A stretch of DNA of 28,812 bases from JBCCGI01 sp039029355 (GTDB lineage: Bacteria; Planctomycetota; UBA1135; GCA-002686595), in assembly GCA_039029355.1 (NCBI GenBank), contig JBCCGI010000093.1:1-28812 (forward strand), in the 5' to 3' direction. Shown piece after piece: positions 9,165 through 17,581 of the stretch. The position numbers and the translations under genes were made by a program. Below the pieces are notes generated by a model. It was not told the origin of the DNA. It saw only the letters and a program-made list of their open reading frames with translations, and did not search any database. Position 1 is the first letter of the stretch. The number at the start of each line of letters is the position of its first letter.

Positions 9165-11995
9165 ACACCCCCGCGGAGATCGCCCGCGCGCTCCTTGGAG
9201 GCGACGCGGAGGAGACCTGGGCTCGGTTCCGAGCGCTCTCCGCGGAGGACGGCACGAAGGTCGTGCGCGAGCTCAAGGCGCTCGTGGACGCGCGCATGCG
9301 CAGCGAGCCGCCCGCGGCCTTGGCGGACGCCGAGGTGCTGCTGCGCGCCTCGGAGATCGCGCCCGGGCAGCGCGCGCTCGGCCTGCGCGGCTACGCCAAC
9401 GCGCTGCACTACAACGCGCGCTATAAGGAAGCGCTGGTCGCGTTCGAGAAGGCGGTCGAGCTCTACGAGGACGCCGGCGACGAGGTCTGGGCCGCGCGCA
9501 CGCGGCGCAACCTGGTCGACGTCTTCATGTACCTGGGCGACACCCAGAGCGCGCTGGCCTGCGCGGACCTCGCCCGGGCGGTGTTTCAGGAGCGCTCGTC
9601 CACCGCCGACCTGGCGCAGCTCGAGAACAACGTCGGCAACGTCTATACGCGCCTCGACGAGTACCCCCACGCACGGCGGCACTACGAGTCCGCGCGCGAG
9701 GCCTTCGAGGCCCTCGACCACACCATCGGCGTCGCGATCACCGCCTTCAACCTGGGCGTGGTCGAGATGAACGCGAACGACTGCGCCGCCTCGGAGCGCA
9801 ACTTCCGCATCGCCCGCGCGGCCTTCGAGGAGGCCGGGATGGACCTCCACATCGCCGACTGTGACTACAGCCTGGCGTACCTGGAGTCGCGGCGCGGGCG
9901 CTTCGCCGAGGCCATCCGCGGGCTGGAGGCCGCGCGCGAGCTCTACCAGACCAACGGCAAGCCCTCGGGCCCGCCGCTCTGCGACCTCGACCTGGCGGAG
10001 ATCTTCCTGCGCCTGGACGCGCAGCGGAACGCGGTCGAGTACGCCGAGCGCGCCGCCCAGGGCTTCCTGGACCTCGGCCTGGAGTACGAGTCCGCCCGCT
10101 GCGGCATCCTGGCCGGCCTGGCGCTGGTCAAGCTCGGCGCCAACGTCGACGCGGTCGACCGCCTAGAGCGCTCGGCGGTGGCCTTCCGGCGGCTCGGCAA
10201 CCAGGCCTCGGCCGCGGCGGTCGAGATCCAGCGCGGGGCGATCGAGATCGACGAGGGCGACGCGGAGAAGGCCGTGGTGCGGCTGCGCGCGGCGCGCGAG
10301 CAGCTGGCGGCACGCCACCTGCGCTTTCTCACCGACCTGGCCGCGGTGACCCTGGCGCGGGCGCACCTGGCCCAGGGTGAGGCGCCCGAGGCACGGCTGC
10401 TGCTCGAGGAGCTGCTCGAGGAGTCCAAGGACCCCGCCGCCTTCGACCTCCTGCTGAAGGCCGACGCGCTGGCGCTCCTCTCCCAGGCGCGGCGCGCCAC
10501 CGGCGACCAGACCGGCGCGACGCAGTCGCTGCGCGAGTCGGTCGAGCACACCGAGCGCGGCTACGCCGAGATCCCCCACAGCGACATCCGCGTCGCCTTC
10601 TTCCGCGAGCGGCACCTGGCCTACGTCGACCTGGTGTGGGACCTCGCCGAGGAGGGCACCGAGGAGAGCCGCCTCGAGGCGCTCAAGCTCCTGGAGCGCA
10701 GCCGCGCCCGCAGCCTGAACGAGTCGCCGGCCGTCCTGGGCGGCGAGAGCGAGGGCTTCCAGCAGGCCCGCGAGCGGCTCGACTGGCTGCTCTCGCGGCA
10801 CCTCGACGCCGAGCTGGGGCCGAGCGCGGGCGAGCACGACCTGCGCCGCAACGCGCCGCAGAGCAGCGAGATCCGGCGCGCCCAGGACGACCTCCTGCGC
10901 CTGGCGCGCACGTCGCGCGAGGGACGCCCCCAGGGACGCACCGCCTTCGACGAACAAACCCTGGCCGCCGCGCGCGGCGAGGCCGACGTGCTGCTCGCCT
11001 ACGTGACCGCTCCGCGCGGCACGCGGGTGCTGGTCGCCGACGAGAACGGCGTGCACGACCAGCGCCTGTCCATCGACGGCGAGGAGATCGAGCGGCTCCG
11101 CGACCGGCTGTGGCTGCACGCCGACAAGCTCCGGCTGGGGCGCGACTACCTCGAGCGACATCGCGACCGCCTGGACCGCTCGATCCAGGCCATCCTGGGC
11201 AAGCTCGGGGACGCGCTCGTCCAGCCTATCTTGCAGCGCATCGAGGGACGCGGCGTGGTCGTCGTGCCCTTCGGCGCCCTACACGATCTTCCCTTCCATG
11301 CCTTCCGCGTCGCGGGCGAGCCTCTCGCGCGCCGCGCGGAGCTGGGGTACGCGCTTTCCGCGGCCAACCTGGCCCACGTGCGGGGTCTGGAGCCGGCCGG
11401 CGGCGACGTGCTCGCTTGCGGCGCGTCCGCGGGGACGCTGGAGAACATCGACGGAGAACTAGAGGACCTCGCCCGGACCTTCCCCAATAGCGTCCGGCGC
11501 GTGGACCCCGAGGCTCTGATCGAGACGCTCCGCTCCCCGCGTCCGCGGGGCGGGGTGCTGCACCTCGCCGCTCACTCGGTGTACCAGCACCGCCGGCCGG
11601 TGTTCTCGGCCGTGTGTCTGGGCGAGCGCTTCCTCCTCGCCCACGATCTCCTCCGCATGCACCTGCCGTTCGACCTCGTCGTCCTCTCCGGATGCGAGAC
11701 CGGGCGCCGCAGGCGCATCCCCGGTGAGGAGCTCTACGGCCTGCCCCGGGCCATCCTGGGAGCGGGCGCTCGTGCGGTGCTCGGCAGCCTTTGGGCCGTC
11801 GACGACGCCGATACGCGCGCCTTCATGCAGGCCTTCTATGCCCAGCTCGCAAGCGGCGCCCCTGCCCGCCGCGCCATCGCGCTTGCACAGCGCGAACTTC
11901 TCGATGCCGGCCTCCCTACGACGACCTGGGCTGCCTTCGTCCTGATCGGCGCGCCCGATGTCCGGCACCCGGCGATTCAGCATGCCCACCTTTGA
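9161..11995 (+). CDS. TPR-CHAT caspase-like protease
   Basis: This 944-residue protein has an N-terminal array of tetratricopeptide-like helical repeats from about residue 70 to 560 (for example 76-104 with ANALHYNARYKEALVAFEKA, then repeats near 110-145, 152-185, 190-225 and 230-262). A linker follows, and a C-terminal CHAT domain (Caspase HetF Associated with TPRs, clan CD cysteine peptidase) spans about 650-935. The catalytic dyad is intact: His805 in LHLAAHSVYQ and Cys845 in LVVLSGCETG. GLPRAILGAGARAVLGSLWAVDD and a terminal TWAAFVLIGAP match the rest of the family. No signal peptide or membrane segment is seen, so it should act in the cytoplasm. TPR arrays usually bind protein partners, here possibly the zinc-finger-like protein whose stop overlaps this start. 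The subtilase gene begins 8 nt downstream. The fold and dyad are secure; the substrate is unknown. Confidence 0.93.
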   Translation: MNTPAEIARALLGGDAEETWARFRALSAEDGTKVVRELKALVDARMRSEPPAALADAEVLLRASEIAPGQRALGLRGYANALHYNARYKEALVAFEKAVELYEDAGDEVWAARTRRNLVDVFMYLGDTQSALACADLARAVFQERSSTADLAQLENNVGNVYTRLDEYPHARRHYESAREAFEALDHTIGVAITAFNLGVVEMNANDCAASERNFRIARAAFEEAGMDLHIADCDYSLAYLESRRGRFAEAIRGLEAARELYQTNGKPSGPPLCDLDLAEIFLRLDAQRNAVEYAERAAQGFLDLGLEYESARCGILAGLALVKLGANVDAVDRLERSAVAFRRLGNQASAAAVEIQRGAIEIDEGDAEKAVVRLRAAREQLAARHLRFLTDLAAVTLARAHLAQGEAPEARLLLEELLEESKDPAAFDLLLKADALALLSQARRATGDQTGATQSLRESVEHTERGYAEIPHSDIRVAFFRERHLAYVDLVWDLAEEGTEESRLEALKLLERSRARSLNESPAVLGGESEGFQQARERLDWLLSRHLDAELGPSAGEHDLRRNAPQSSEIRRAQDDLLRLARTSREGRPQGRTAFDEQTLAAARGEADVLLAYVTAPRGTRVLVADENGVHDQRLSIDGEEIERLRDRLWLHADKLRLGRDYLERHRDRLDRSIQAILGKLGDALVQPILQRIEGRGVVVVPFGALHDLPFHAFRVAGEPLARRAELGYALSAANLAHVRGLEPAGGDVLACGASAGTLENIDGELEDLARTFPNSVRRVDPEALIETLRSPRPRGGVLHLAAHSVYQHRRPVFSAVCLGERFLLAHDLLRMHLPFDLVVLSGCETGRRRRIPGEELYGLPRAILGAGARAVLGSLWAVDDADTRAFMQAFYAQLASGAPARRAIALAQRELLDAGLPTTTWAAFVLIGAPDVRHPAIQHAHL

Positions 11996-12003
11996 GTCAC
12001 TCC

Positions 12004-13356
12004 ATGAAATGCTCCCCCCGCCTCCTGTCCCTGCTCTTTGTACCCCTTCTCCTGGCTCCCCCGGCCGCCGCGCAAGACGACGTGGCGGTCGATCCTGAAG
12101 CCCTCTCCCGCGTCCCCTACGACCAGCACATGGTCGTCCGGCTCCTGCCCGGACACTCCATCCAGCCCATCTCCGATGCCATCGGCGGCAAGGTCGTCGT
12201 CTCCGACAAGCGCCGCGGCCTGCACCTGGTCAAGACGCCCCAGCTGCTCAGCCAAGGGGAGTTCGACGCGCTCTGCTTCGCCGTGAAGGGGCTCCCGATG
12301 GTCGTCTACGCCGAGCCCGACGTCCCCACCGATCCGCCGGAGATCGGCGACTGCGGTCCCGACGGCGACACGGTCGGCGCCCAGCAGTGCACGATCGCCT
12401 TCATCGACGGGACGCCGTCGGTGGGCGAGTTCGACGACCAGGCGGCGATGGAGCAGATCGTCGGCCCCGATGCCCACTCGGCAGCCAGCGGCGTGCCGCT
12501 GGTCGTCGCCGTGATCGACACCGGCGTGGACCTGGCCCACTCGCACTTCGCCGGGCACATCGCCCCGGGCGGGTGGGACTACCTGACCGGGACCGCGGGC
12601 GGCGCCGACTTCGCCGACGGCGTCGACGACGACGGCGACGGTGTGGTCGACGAAGGACTCGGCCACGGCACCCACGTCGGCGGGCTGGTACTGCTCTCCG
12701 ATCCCAACGCGATGATCCTGCCGATGCGCGCCCTCGACAACGACGGCAACGGGTCGGCCTTCCTGGTGGCCCTGGCCATCTTCGACGCGGTCGACGCCGG
12801 AGCGACCGTGATCAACATGAGCCTCTCGATGCGCATCGTCGACGACGTGATCGCCGAGGCCCTGATGTACGCCGAGTACCACGGCGTCCTGGTGGTCAGC
12901 TCGGCCGGCAACGCGAACGAGGAAGTGCTCTTCCCGGCCAACTTCGAGCTGGGCGACTTCACCCACCTGCAGCCCGACTGGATGCCCGCCGGCACCGTGC
13001 TGACCGGCGACAACGTCGTGGCGGTCTCCGGCGTGGACGAGTACGACGTGAAGGCGAGCTTCGCGTGCTTCGGCGCCAAGGTCGACATCTCCACGCCGGC
13101 CGTGAACGTCTACTCGGCCCAGATGAACGCCGCGATGGCCTGGTGGAGCGGCACCAGCATGAGCTCGGGCATCGCCGCCGGCTCGCTGTCCTTCCTGCTC
13201 TCGATCTGGGGCCAGGGCGACTACGACGGAACGCCGCTCGAACTGCTCCAGGAGACCGCGGACGACCTGGACGCCCTCAACCCGGCCTTCGCCGGCGAGC
13301 TGGGCACCGGGCGGATCAATCTAAAGGCGGCGACAGATGAGCTGCTCAACCTCTGA
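12004..13356 (+). CDS. Secreted S8-family serine peptidase (subtilase)
   Basis: The 450-residue preproprotein has a signal peptide (1-23, cleavage likely after PPAAA, before Q24). A prodomain-like region follows (about 35-100, from YDQHMVVRLLPG to MVVYAEPD). The catalytic domain has Asp172 (VAVIDTGVD), His221 (GHGTHVGG), oxyanion Asn303 (SAGNAN) and Ser385 (SGTSMSSGIAAG). All four are present, so it should be active. The Pro usually following GTSMA is Gly here. An acidic loop D208-DDGDGVVDE-217 just before His221 looks like an EF-hand-type calcium site, as in many secreted subtilases. There is no C-terminal anchor or sorting domain. The start lies 8 nt after the CHAT stop, giving a four-gene same-strand set with the sigma factor. 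It may be an effector made when the sigma factor is active (inference). Confidence 0.93.
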   Translation: MKCSPRLLSLLFVPLLLAPPAAAQDDVAVDPEALSRVPYDQHMVVRLLPGHSIQPISDAIGGKVVVSDKRRGLHLVKTPQLLSQGEFDALCFAVKGLPMVVYAEPDVPTDPPEIGDCGPDGDTVGAQQCTIAFIDGTPSVGEFDDQAAMEQIVGPDAHSAASGVPLVVAVIDTGVDLAHSHFAGHIAPGGWDYLTGTAGGADFADGVDDDGDGVVDEGLGHGTHVGGLVLLSDPNAMILPMRALDNDGNGSAFLVALAIFDAVDAGATVINMSLSMRIVDDVIAEALMYAEYHGVLVVSSAGNANEEVLFPANFELGDFTHLQPDWMPAGTVLTGDNVVAVSGVDEYDVKASFACFGAKVDISTPAVNVYSAQMNAAMAWWSGTSMSSGIAAGSLSFLLSIWGQGDYDGTPLELLQETADDLDALNPAFAGELGTGRINLKAATDELLNL

Positions 13357-13388
13357 TTTTTCGCGGGTTCTCGTACGAATTCCGAGCG

Positions 13389-13418
13389 CCCGTTCACTTA
13401 GTAGGTCCCCGGACTGCC
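13389..13418 (+). repeat. Diverged copy of the 8445-8474 segment, downstream of the subtilase
   Basis: CCCGTT-CACTTAGTAGGTCC followed by CCGGACTGCC resembles 8445-8474: the first six bases are identical, 11 of the next 14 match after a one-base gap, and GGA/TG/C match after that. Together the two copies bracket the zinc-finger/CHAT/subtilase genes. The match was found by eye and may be chance. Confidence 0.25.
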
Positions 13419-13537
13419 ACAACCACCTTGTCCTGGCTAAGGCGGTCCAGGCTGGCGTTGGGAGCTGCTTCGCCACGCCCGAGGGGGGAGAAGCTGGCTA
13501 GTCAGGAACCTCCAAGCTGAGGACAGCCTTCCTGCTT

Positions 13538-13574
13538 GCGCGCCCGTGGCCGATTCCGGCGGCCGCGGGCGCGC
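13538..13574. terminator. Strong 14-bp hairpin between the subtilase and the EPS locus
   Basis: Left arm GCGCGCCCGTGGCC (13538-13551) pairs with right arm GGCCGCGGGCGCGC (13561-13574), with only one G-T wobble and a 9-nt loop. On the plus strand it is followed by GTCTTATTT (13575-13583), giving a modest U-tract for the subtilase transcript about 180 nt after its stop. On the minus strand it lies 3 nt beyond the deacetylase stop, so it could also end the EPS operon. It is the clearest terminator-like structure in the window. The rest of the 221-nt gap (13357-13577) shows no gene. Confidence 0.6.
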
Positions 13575-13577
13575 GTC

Positions 13578-14474
13578 TTATTTGGGACTCGCGGGGCTCG
13601 CTTCCGGGATTCGGGAAGACCCAAGCGCGTGGCCCGACGCCGCGAGCACCTCGCGGAAGCTCCCGAAGCGGAAGCGCTGCACCAGCCGCTCGAGGCGCGG
13701 CAGGGTGCGGTCGAGGTTCAGGTAGTGCCGGAAGCGCTTCAGCGCCGGCGCGGGCACCCGGGGCTGGCCCGGGTCGAATTCCCAGGGGTGCAGGTAGAGC
13801 GCCGCAGGGCGGCCCTGGCGCTCGATCATGCGCACCGCCTGGCGCGTCAGGGCTCCGGGCAGGAGGCGGAAGTAGCCCCCGCCCCCCATCGGCAGGTTGC
13901 GGCCCAGGACCTGCAGGGTCGAGACCGGGAACTCGACGATCGAGCCCTCCTCGACCTCGACCACCGAGATGCCGGGGTCGAAGTCCGGCACGCCGTAGAC
14001 CGGGTGGCGGATCGGGTGGACGCTGGAGTCGTAGCGGTAGCCGCGGCGCACCAGGATGTCGAAGGCCCACCAGGTGGCGCGGGTGAGCGTGAAGGTCGAG
14101 GCCCGGAAGCCGATCGGGCGCGGCGCGCCGGCGGCGACCAGGGCCTCCTCGGTGCGCGCCAGGTCCTGCTCGAAGGCCTCGGGGCCGAGGTCCTGGAGGA
14201 ACTCGTGCTCGAAGCCGTGGCTGGCGACCTCGTGTCCCTCGGCCAGGCAGCGCTCGACCAGATCGGGCCGGCGCTCGGCGACCCAGCCCAAAAAGAAGAA
14301 GGTCGCGTGGGCGCCGTTCTGACCGAGGCAGCCCAGGATGGCGTCCATGCCGTGATCGATGCGCGAGGGCACCTCGTCCCAGCGCTCCTTCTCGTAGTGG
14401 CCGCGCAGGTTGGCGACCTGGAAGAACTCCTCCACGTCGAAGGACAGCGCGTGCAGCTCGGGCGTCGTCGTCAT
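13578..14474 (-). CDS. Polysaccharide deacetylase, XrtA/PEP-CTERM-locus type
   Basis: The 298-residue NodB-fold enzyme has ALSFDVEEFFQV (9-20, catalytic and metal Asp13), ATFFFLGWVAE (57-67), HEVASHGFEH (81-90, metal His86 and His90) and GFRASTFTL (122-130, Arg124). These are the motifs of carbohydrate esterase family 4. The C-terminal part with MGGGGYFRLLP and ALYLHPWEFDPGQP matches the DUF3473-type extension of deacetylases in exosortase-A EPS loci. It has no signal peptide, so it probably works on lipid-linked or nascent glycan at the cytoplasmic side, removing N-acetyl groups; the exact substrate is unknown. Its ATG overlaps the stop of the upstream glycosyltransferase (ATGA). It is the last gene of the minus-strand run and is followed by the strong hairpin at 13538-13574. 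Confidence 0.92.
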   Translation of the reverse strand: MTTTPELHALSFDVEEFFQVANLRGHYEKERWDEVPSRIDHGMDAILGCLGQNGAHATFFFLGWVAERRPDLVERCLAEGHEVASHGFEHEFLQDLGPEAFEQDLARTEEALVAAGAPRPIGFRASTFTLTRATWWAFDILVRRGYRYDSSVHPIRHPVYGVPDFDPGISVVEVEEGSIVEFPVSTLQVLGRNLPMGGGGYFRLLPGALTRQAVRMIERQGRPAALYLHPWEFDPGQPRVPAPALKRFRHYLNLDRTLPRLERLVQRFRFGSFREVLAASGHALGSSRIPEASPASPK

Positions 14475-15676
14475 TTCAGGTGCTCCACGGCCTCGACCAC
14501 GCGGCGCGCGTTGCCGCGCCAGGTCATGTCGCGCTCCACGAACGTCTCCCGCCCCGCGCGCGCCAGGCGCTCGCGCAGGTCGGCGTCCAGCGCGAGGCGG
14601 CTCACCGCGTCTCCCAGCGCCTCGCCGTCGGCGGGCGGCAGGAGGAGCGCGTTCTCGCCGTCGGTCAACACCTCGCGCAGGTTGGGTTGATCGGGCGCCA
14701 GGACCGGCAGCCGCGCGGCCATGTACTCGTGCAGCTTGAGCGGTGAGGCGTAGGGGTTGATGGCCGGAATCAGGGCCACGTCGAAGGCCGGCAGGAGCGT
14801 CGGGATCGCGGCGTGCGGGCGCGGGCCGGCGAAGATCAGCCGGTGGCCTGCGCCGCGCGCCGCGGCGTGGCGCTCGAGCTCGTCGCGCGCGGGACCTTCG
14901 CCGATCAGCACCAGCTTTGCGTGGGCCAGCTCGGGGCGGAGCAGCGCATCGATCGCCAGGTCCAGGCGGTGCCAGTCGCGGTAGTAGCCGACGAAACCCA
15001 GGATGAGCTCGTCCTCGCCCCCGCCGTCGCCGAGCCCCAGGTCGCGCCGCGCGGCCGCCCGCACCGCGGCGCGGTCGGCGTAGTCGTAGAGCGCCAGGTC
15101 GACCCCGTTGGGCGTCACCAGCAGCCGCTCGCGCTCGACGCCCAGCTCGCACAGCATGTCCCCCAGCACGCCGGTGACCACGCACACGCGGTCGGCGGTC
15201 TGGAAGATGTAGTTCTCGAGCTTGCGGGCCAGGCCGGGGAACGAGAGCCCGCGGGTGCGGCTGAGCTCCTCGACCATCGGCGAGTTGACTTCGAGCACCA
15301 GGGGCAGCTTGAGCTTGCGCGCGGCGAGGATGCCCGCGGCGTTGCCGAAGGCGTAGCGCTCGTACACGAAGTCGGGCTCGAAGCGCGTCGCCTCGCCGAC
15401 GAGGCGGTTGCGCGCGACGCCGCTGTAGCCGTACTCCGCCAGCTCGCGCAGGAAGCGTGGCAGGCGCGTGACCCAGCCCCACTTCGCACGGCCCTCGGAC
15501 GTCGGCTGGTCGCCGGCCTTGGGCGCCGCGGCGCGCTCGGACGCGGGCGCGGAGTGGCGTACGAGGCCCACCTCGTGCACCGTGTGCCCCTCCTCCTGCA
15601 GCGCGGCGAGCAGCGAGCGCACGTGCACCGCCTGGCCGTCCTCGGCCTGGGTCCGGTGGTGGTAGAGCACGCGCAT
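14471..15676 (-). CDS. GT4-type glycosyltransferase
   Basis: This 401-residue GT-B fold enzyme probably transfers a sugar from a nucleotide donor to the growing EPS repeat unit. The N-terminal acceptor domain starts MRVLYHHRTQAEDGQAVHVRSL. The C-terminal donor domain has VTPNGVD (187-193), ILGFVGYYRDWHRLD, LVLIGEGPARDELERHA, RLIFAGPRPHAAIPTLL and the EX7E-like region ASPLKLHEYMAARLPVLAP. The ATG at 15676 was chosen because it begins the first beta strand. A GTG at 15697 would add seven residues and overlap the amidotransferase stop as GTGA, a junction style seen elsewhere in this operon, so it is a real alternative. A Ser/Ala/Glu-rich insert (about 42-63) follows the second strand. Donor and linkage are unknown. 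Confidence 0.88.
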   Translation of the reverse strand: MRVLYHHRTQAEDGQAVHVRSLLAALQEEGHTVHEVGLVRHSAPASERAAAPKAGDQPTSEGRAKWGWVTRLPRFLRELAEYGYSGVARNRLVGEATRFEPDFVYERYAFGNAAGILAARKLKLPLVLEVNSPMVEELSRTRGLSFPGLARKLENYIFQTADRVCVVTGVLGDMLCELGVERERLLVTPNGVDLALYDYADRAAVRAAARRDLGLGDGGGEDELILGFVGYYRDWHRLDLAIDALLRPELAHAKLVLIGEGPARDELERHAAARGAGHRLIFAGPRPHAAIPTLLPAFDVALIPAINPYASPLKLHEYMAARLPVLAPDQPNLREVLTDGENALLLPPADGEALGDAVSRLALDADLRERLARAGRETFVERDMTWRGNARRVVEAVEHLK

Positions 15677-15693
15677 GCCGCTGGCCCCGTCGC

Positions 15694-17580
15694 TCACGCG
15701 GCGAGCCCGCGCACCGCGTGCCGCCGGCGCCAGTGCTCCAGCACCAGGAGGCTCCAGAAGAGCCGCCCGTGGTCGCGCCGCCCGGCCCGGTGCTCGTCGA
15801 GCCGCGCGACCAGTGCCGCGCGGTTGAACCACTCCTCGGGCAGCGAGCGCACCGCGTCCTCGACCGGGTCCGCCAGCGGGCCCTTGATCCAGCCGGTCAG
15901 CGGCGTGTCGAAGCCGCGCTTCTTCGCTTCGAGCACCTCGGCGTCGACGCGGCTGCGCAGGGCCTCGCGGAAGGCGTGCTTGCCGCGGCCGCCGCTCACC
16001 TTTTCGTCGGTGGGCAGGTTGGCGAAGGCGCCGCAGAAGCGGTGGTCGAGGATCGGGACGCGCACCTCCAGCGAGACCGCCATCGACGCGCGGTCGACCT
16101 TGGCCAGGATCTGGTCGGTGAGGTAGGTGTGGAAGTCGGCGTACTGGGCGCGGTAGAGCGGCGTGGCGTCCGTCGGCCGGTGGTAGCGCTCGGCGAAGGC
16201 CTGGAACGGGTCGTGCTCGCCCAGTCGGTGCACCAGGTCGCCGTTCAGCAGGGTCAGCGCCTCGGCCCGGTCGATGCGCGTCACGCTGCGCCAGTAGGCG
16301 CGCGCGGGGTCGTCGCCGACGTTCGTCAGGAAGGTGCGCCCGCGCAGGAAGCGCGGCGCCCAGTCCATCTGCGGATACACGCTGCCGACCGCCCGCGCCA
16401 GCGCACGCCCGGGCGCGCCGATGCCGCGCCGCAGGCGGTTCTCGGCGACGTCGTGCACGTAGCGGCGGTAGCCGGCGAAGGTCTCGTCGCCGCCGTCGCC
16501 CGAGAGAGCCACGGTGACGTGCCGGCGCGCGACCTCGGACACGAGGTACGTCGGCACGTTGGAAGGGTCGGCGTGCGGCTCGTCGAAGAACCACGGCAGC
16601 ACGTCGGTGGCGAGGCGCGGGTCGGGCAGCAGGACCTCGGTGTGGTGCACCGCGCCGAAGCGCTTGGCGGCGCTGCGGGCGAGGTCGAGCTCGTCGTGGG
16701 TGCGCTCCTGGAAGCCGACCGAGCAGGCGACGACCGGGTCGGCGCTGACGCGCGCCATGCTGGAGACGACCGCGTTGCTGTCGATGCCGCCCGAGAGGAA
16801 GGCCCCGAGCGGGACGTCGGCCATCAACCGATCTTCGACCACGCGGTCGAGCGCGGCCAGGATCTCCTCGGACGAGGCCGGCTCGCGCTCGCCCTCCAGC
16901 GGCAGGTCCCAGTAGGCCGTCTCGCGCGCGGAGCCGCCCGGCTCCCACTGCAGCGTGTGCCCCGGCTGCAGGCGGCGGATGCCCTGCCAAGCCGCGTCGG
17001 GGCCGCCGATGTAGCCCTGCACCAGGTAGTCGAGCAGCGCCTCGGGGCGCAGCTCGCGCGGGGTCTCTTCGAGCGAGAGGATCGCCTTGGGCTCGCTGGC
17101 AAACGCCAGCCCGCGCGCGGTCTCGGCGTAGAAGAGCGGTTTGATGCCCAGCCGGTCGCGGCCGAGCGTGACCTTGGCGCGCTCGCCCCGCAGGTCCAGG
17201 ACGCAGAAGGCGAACATGCCGACGAGCTCGGTGACCAGGTCGGCGCCGCGCTCCTCGTAGAGGTGCACCAGCACCTCTGCATCCGAGCCGGTGCGGAAGC
17301 GGTGGCCGCGCTCGATCAGACCCTTGCGCAGCTCGACGTGGTTGTAGATCTCGCCGTTCATGACGAGCACCACGTCACCCTCCTCGTTGGGGATCGGCTG
17401 GCGCCCGCCCTCGAGGTCGATGATCGATAGGCGCCGGAAGCCCAGGCCCACCGGCCCCCGCACAAAGGAGTGCCCGTCGTCCGGCCCGCGATGGGTCAGG
17501 GTGTCGCGCATCGCGGCCAGGCGATCCGGGTCGACGCGCTCACGCGGGTCGTGCAGAGCGATGCCGCAGAAGCCGCACAC
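15694..17580 (-). CDS. Asparagine-synthase-like amidotransferase, exosortase-A-system type
   Basis: The 628-residue protein has an N-terminal Ntn glutaminase domain with nucleophile Cys2 (MCGFCGIA), RGPDDG (31-36), NGEIYNH (75-81) and GSDAE (98-102). The C-terminal synthetase domain carries the PP-loop SGGIDS (263-268) and LSGDGGDETFAGY. Length and architecture fit the amidotransferase 1 of exosortase-A-associated EPS clusters rather than housekeeping AsnB, though asparagine synthesis cannot be excluded. It would take the amide nitrogen of glutamine and transfer it to an adenylated carboxylate, possibly on a uronic-acid unit of the polymer (inference, in line with the galacturonate pathway encoded upstream). 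It starts with GTG (17580-17578), preceded by a G-rich ribosome-binding stretch, 1 nt after the O-ligase-like stop. Confidence 0.93.
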   Translation of the reverse strand: MCGFCGIALHDPRERVDPDRLAAMRDTLTHRGPDDGHSFVRGPVGLGFRRLSIIDLEGGRQPIPNEEGDVVLVMNGEIYNHVELRKGLIERGHRFRTGSDAEVLVHLYEERGADLVTELVGMFAFCVLDLRGERAKVTLGRDRLGIKPLFYAETARGLAFASEPKAILSLEETPRELRPEALLDYLVQGYIGGPDAAWQGIRRLQPGHTLQWEPGGSARETAYWDLPLEGEREPASSEEILAALDRVVEDRLMADVPLGAFLSGGIDSNAVVSSMARVSADPVVACSVGFQERTHDELDLARSAAKRFGAVHHTEVLLPDPRLATDVLPWFFDEPHADPSNVPTYLVSEVARRHVTVALSGDGGDETFAGYRRYVHDVAENRLRRGIGAPGRALARAVGSVYPQMDWAPRFLRGRTFLTNVGDDPARAYWRSVTRIDRAEALTLLNGDLVHRLGEHDPFQAFAERYHRPTDATPLYRAQYADFHTYLTDQILAKVDRASMAVSLEVRVPILDHRFCGAFANLPTDEKVSGGRGKHAFREALRSRVDAEVLEAKKRGFDTPLTGWIKGPLADPVEDAVRSLPEEWFNRAALVARLDEHRAGRRDHGRLFWSLLVLEHWRRRHAVRGLAA

Positions 17581-17581
17581 G

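Noticed and set aside
7814..11995. Type III-E CRISPR (Craspase) locus
   Set aside because: A sigma factor and TPR-CHAT gene are present as in those loci, but there is no effector nuclease, repeat array or Csx30/Csx31 look-alike in the window.
13770..13800. GGGTCGAATTCCC, resembling a tRNA T-arm
   Set aside because: It lies inside the deacetylase gene at conserved codons, and no acceptor or anticodon stem can be drawn around it.
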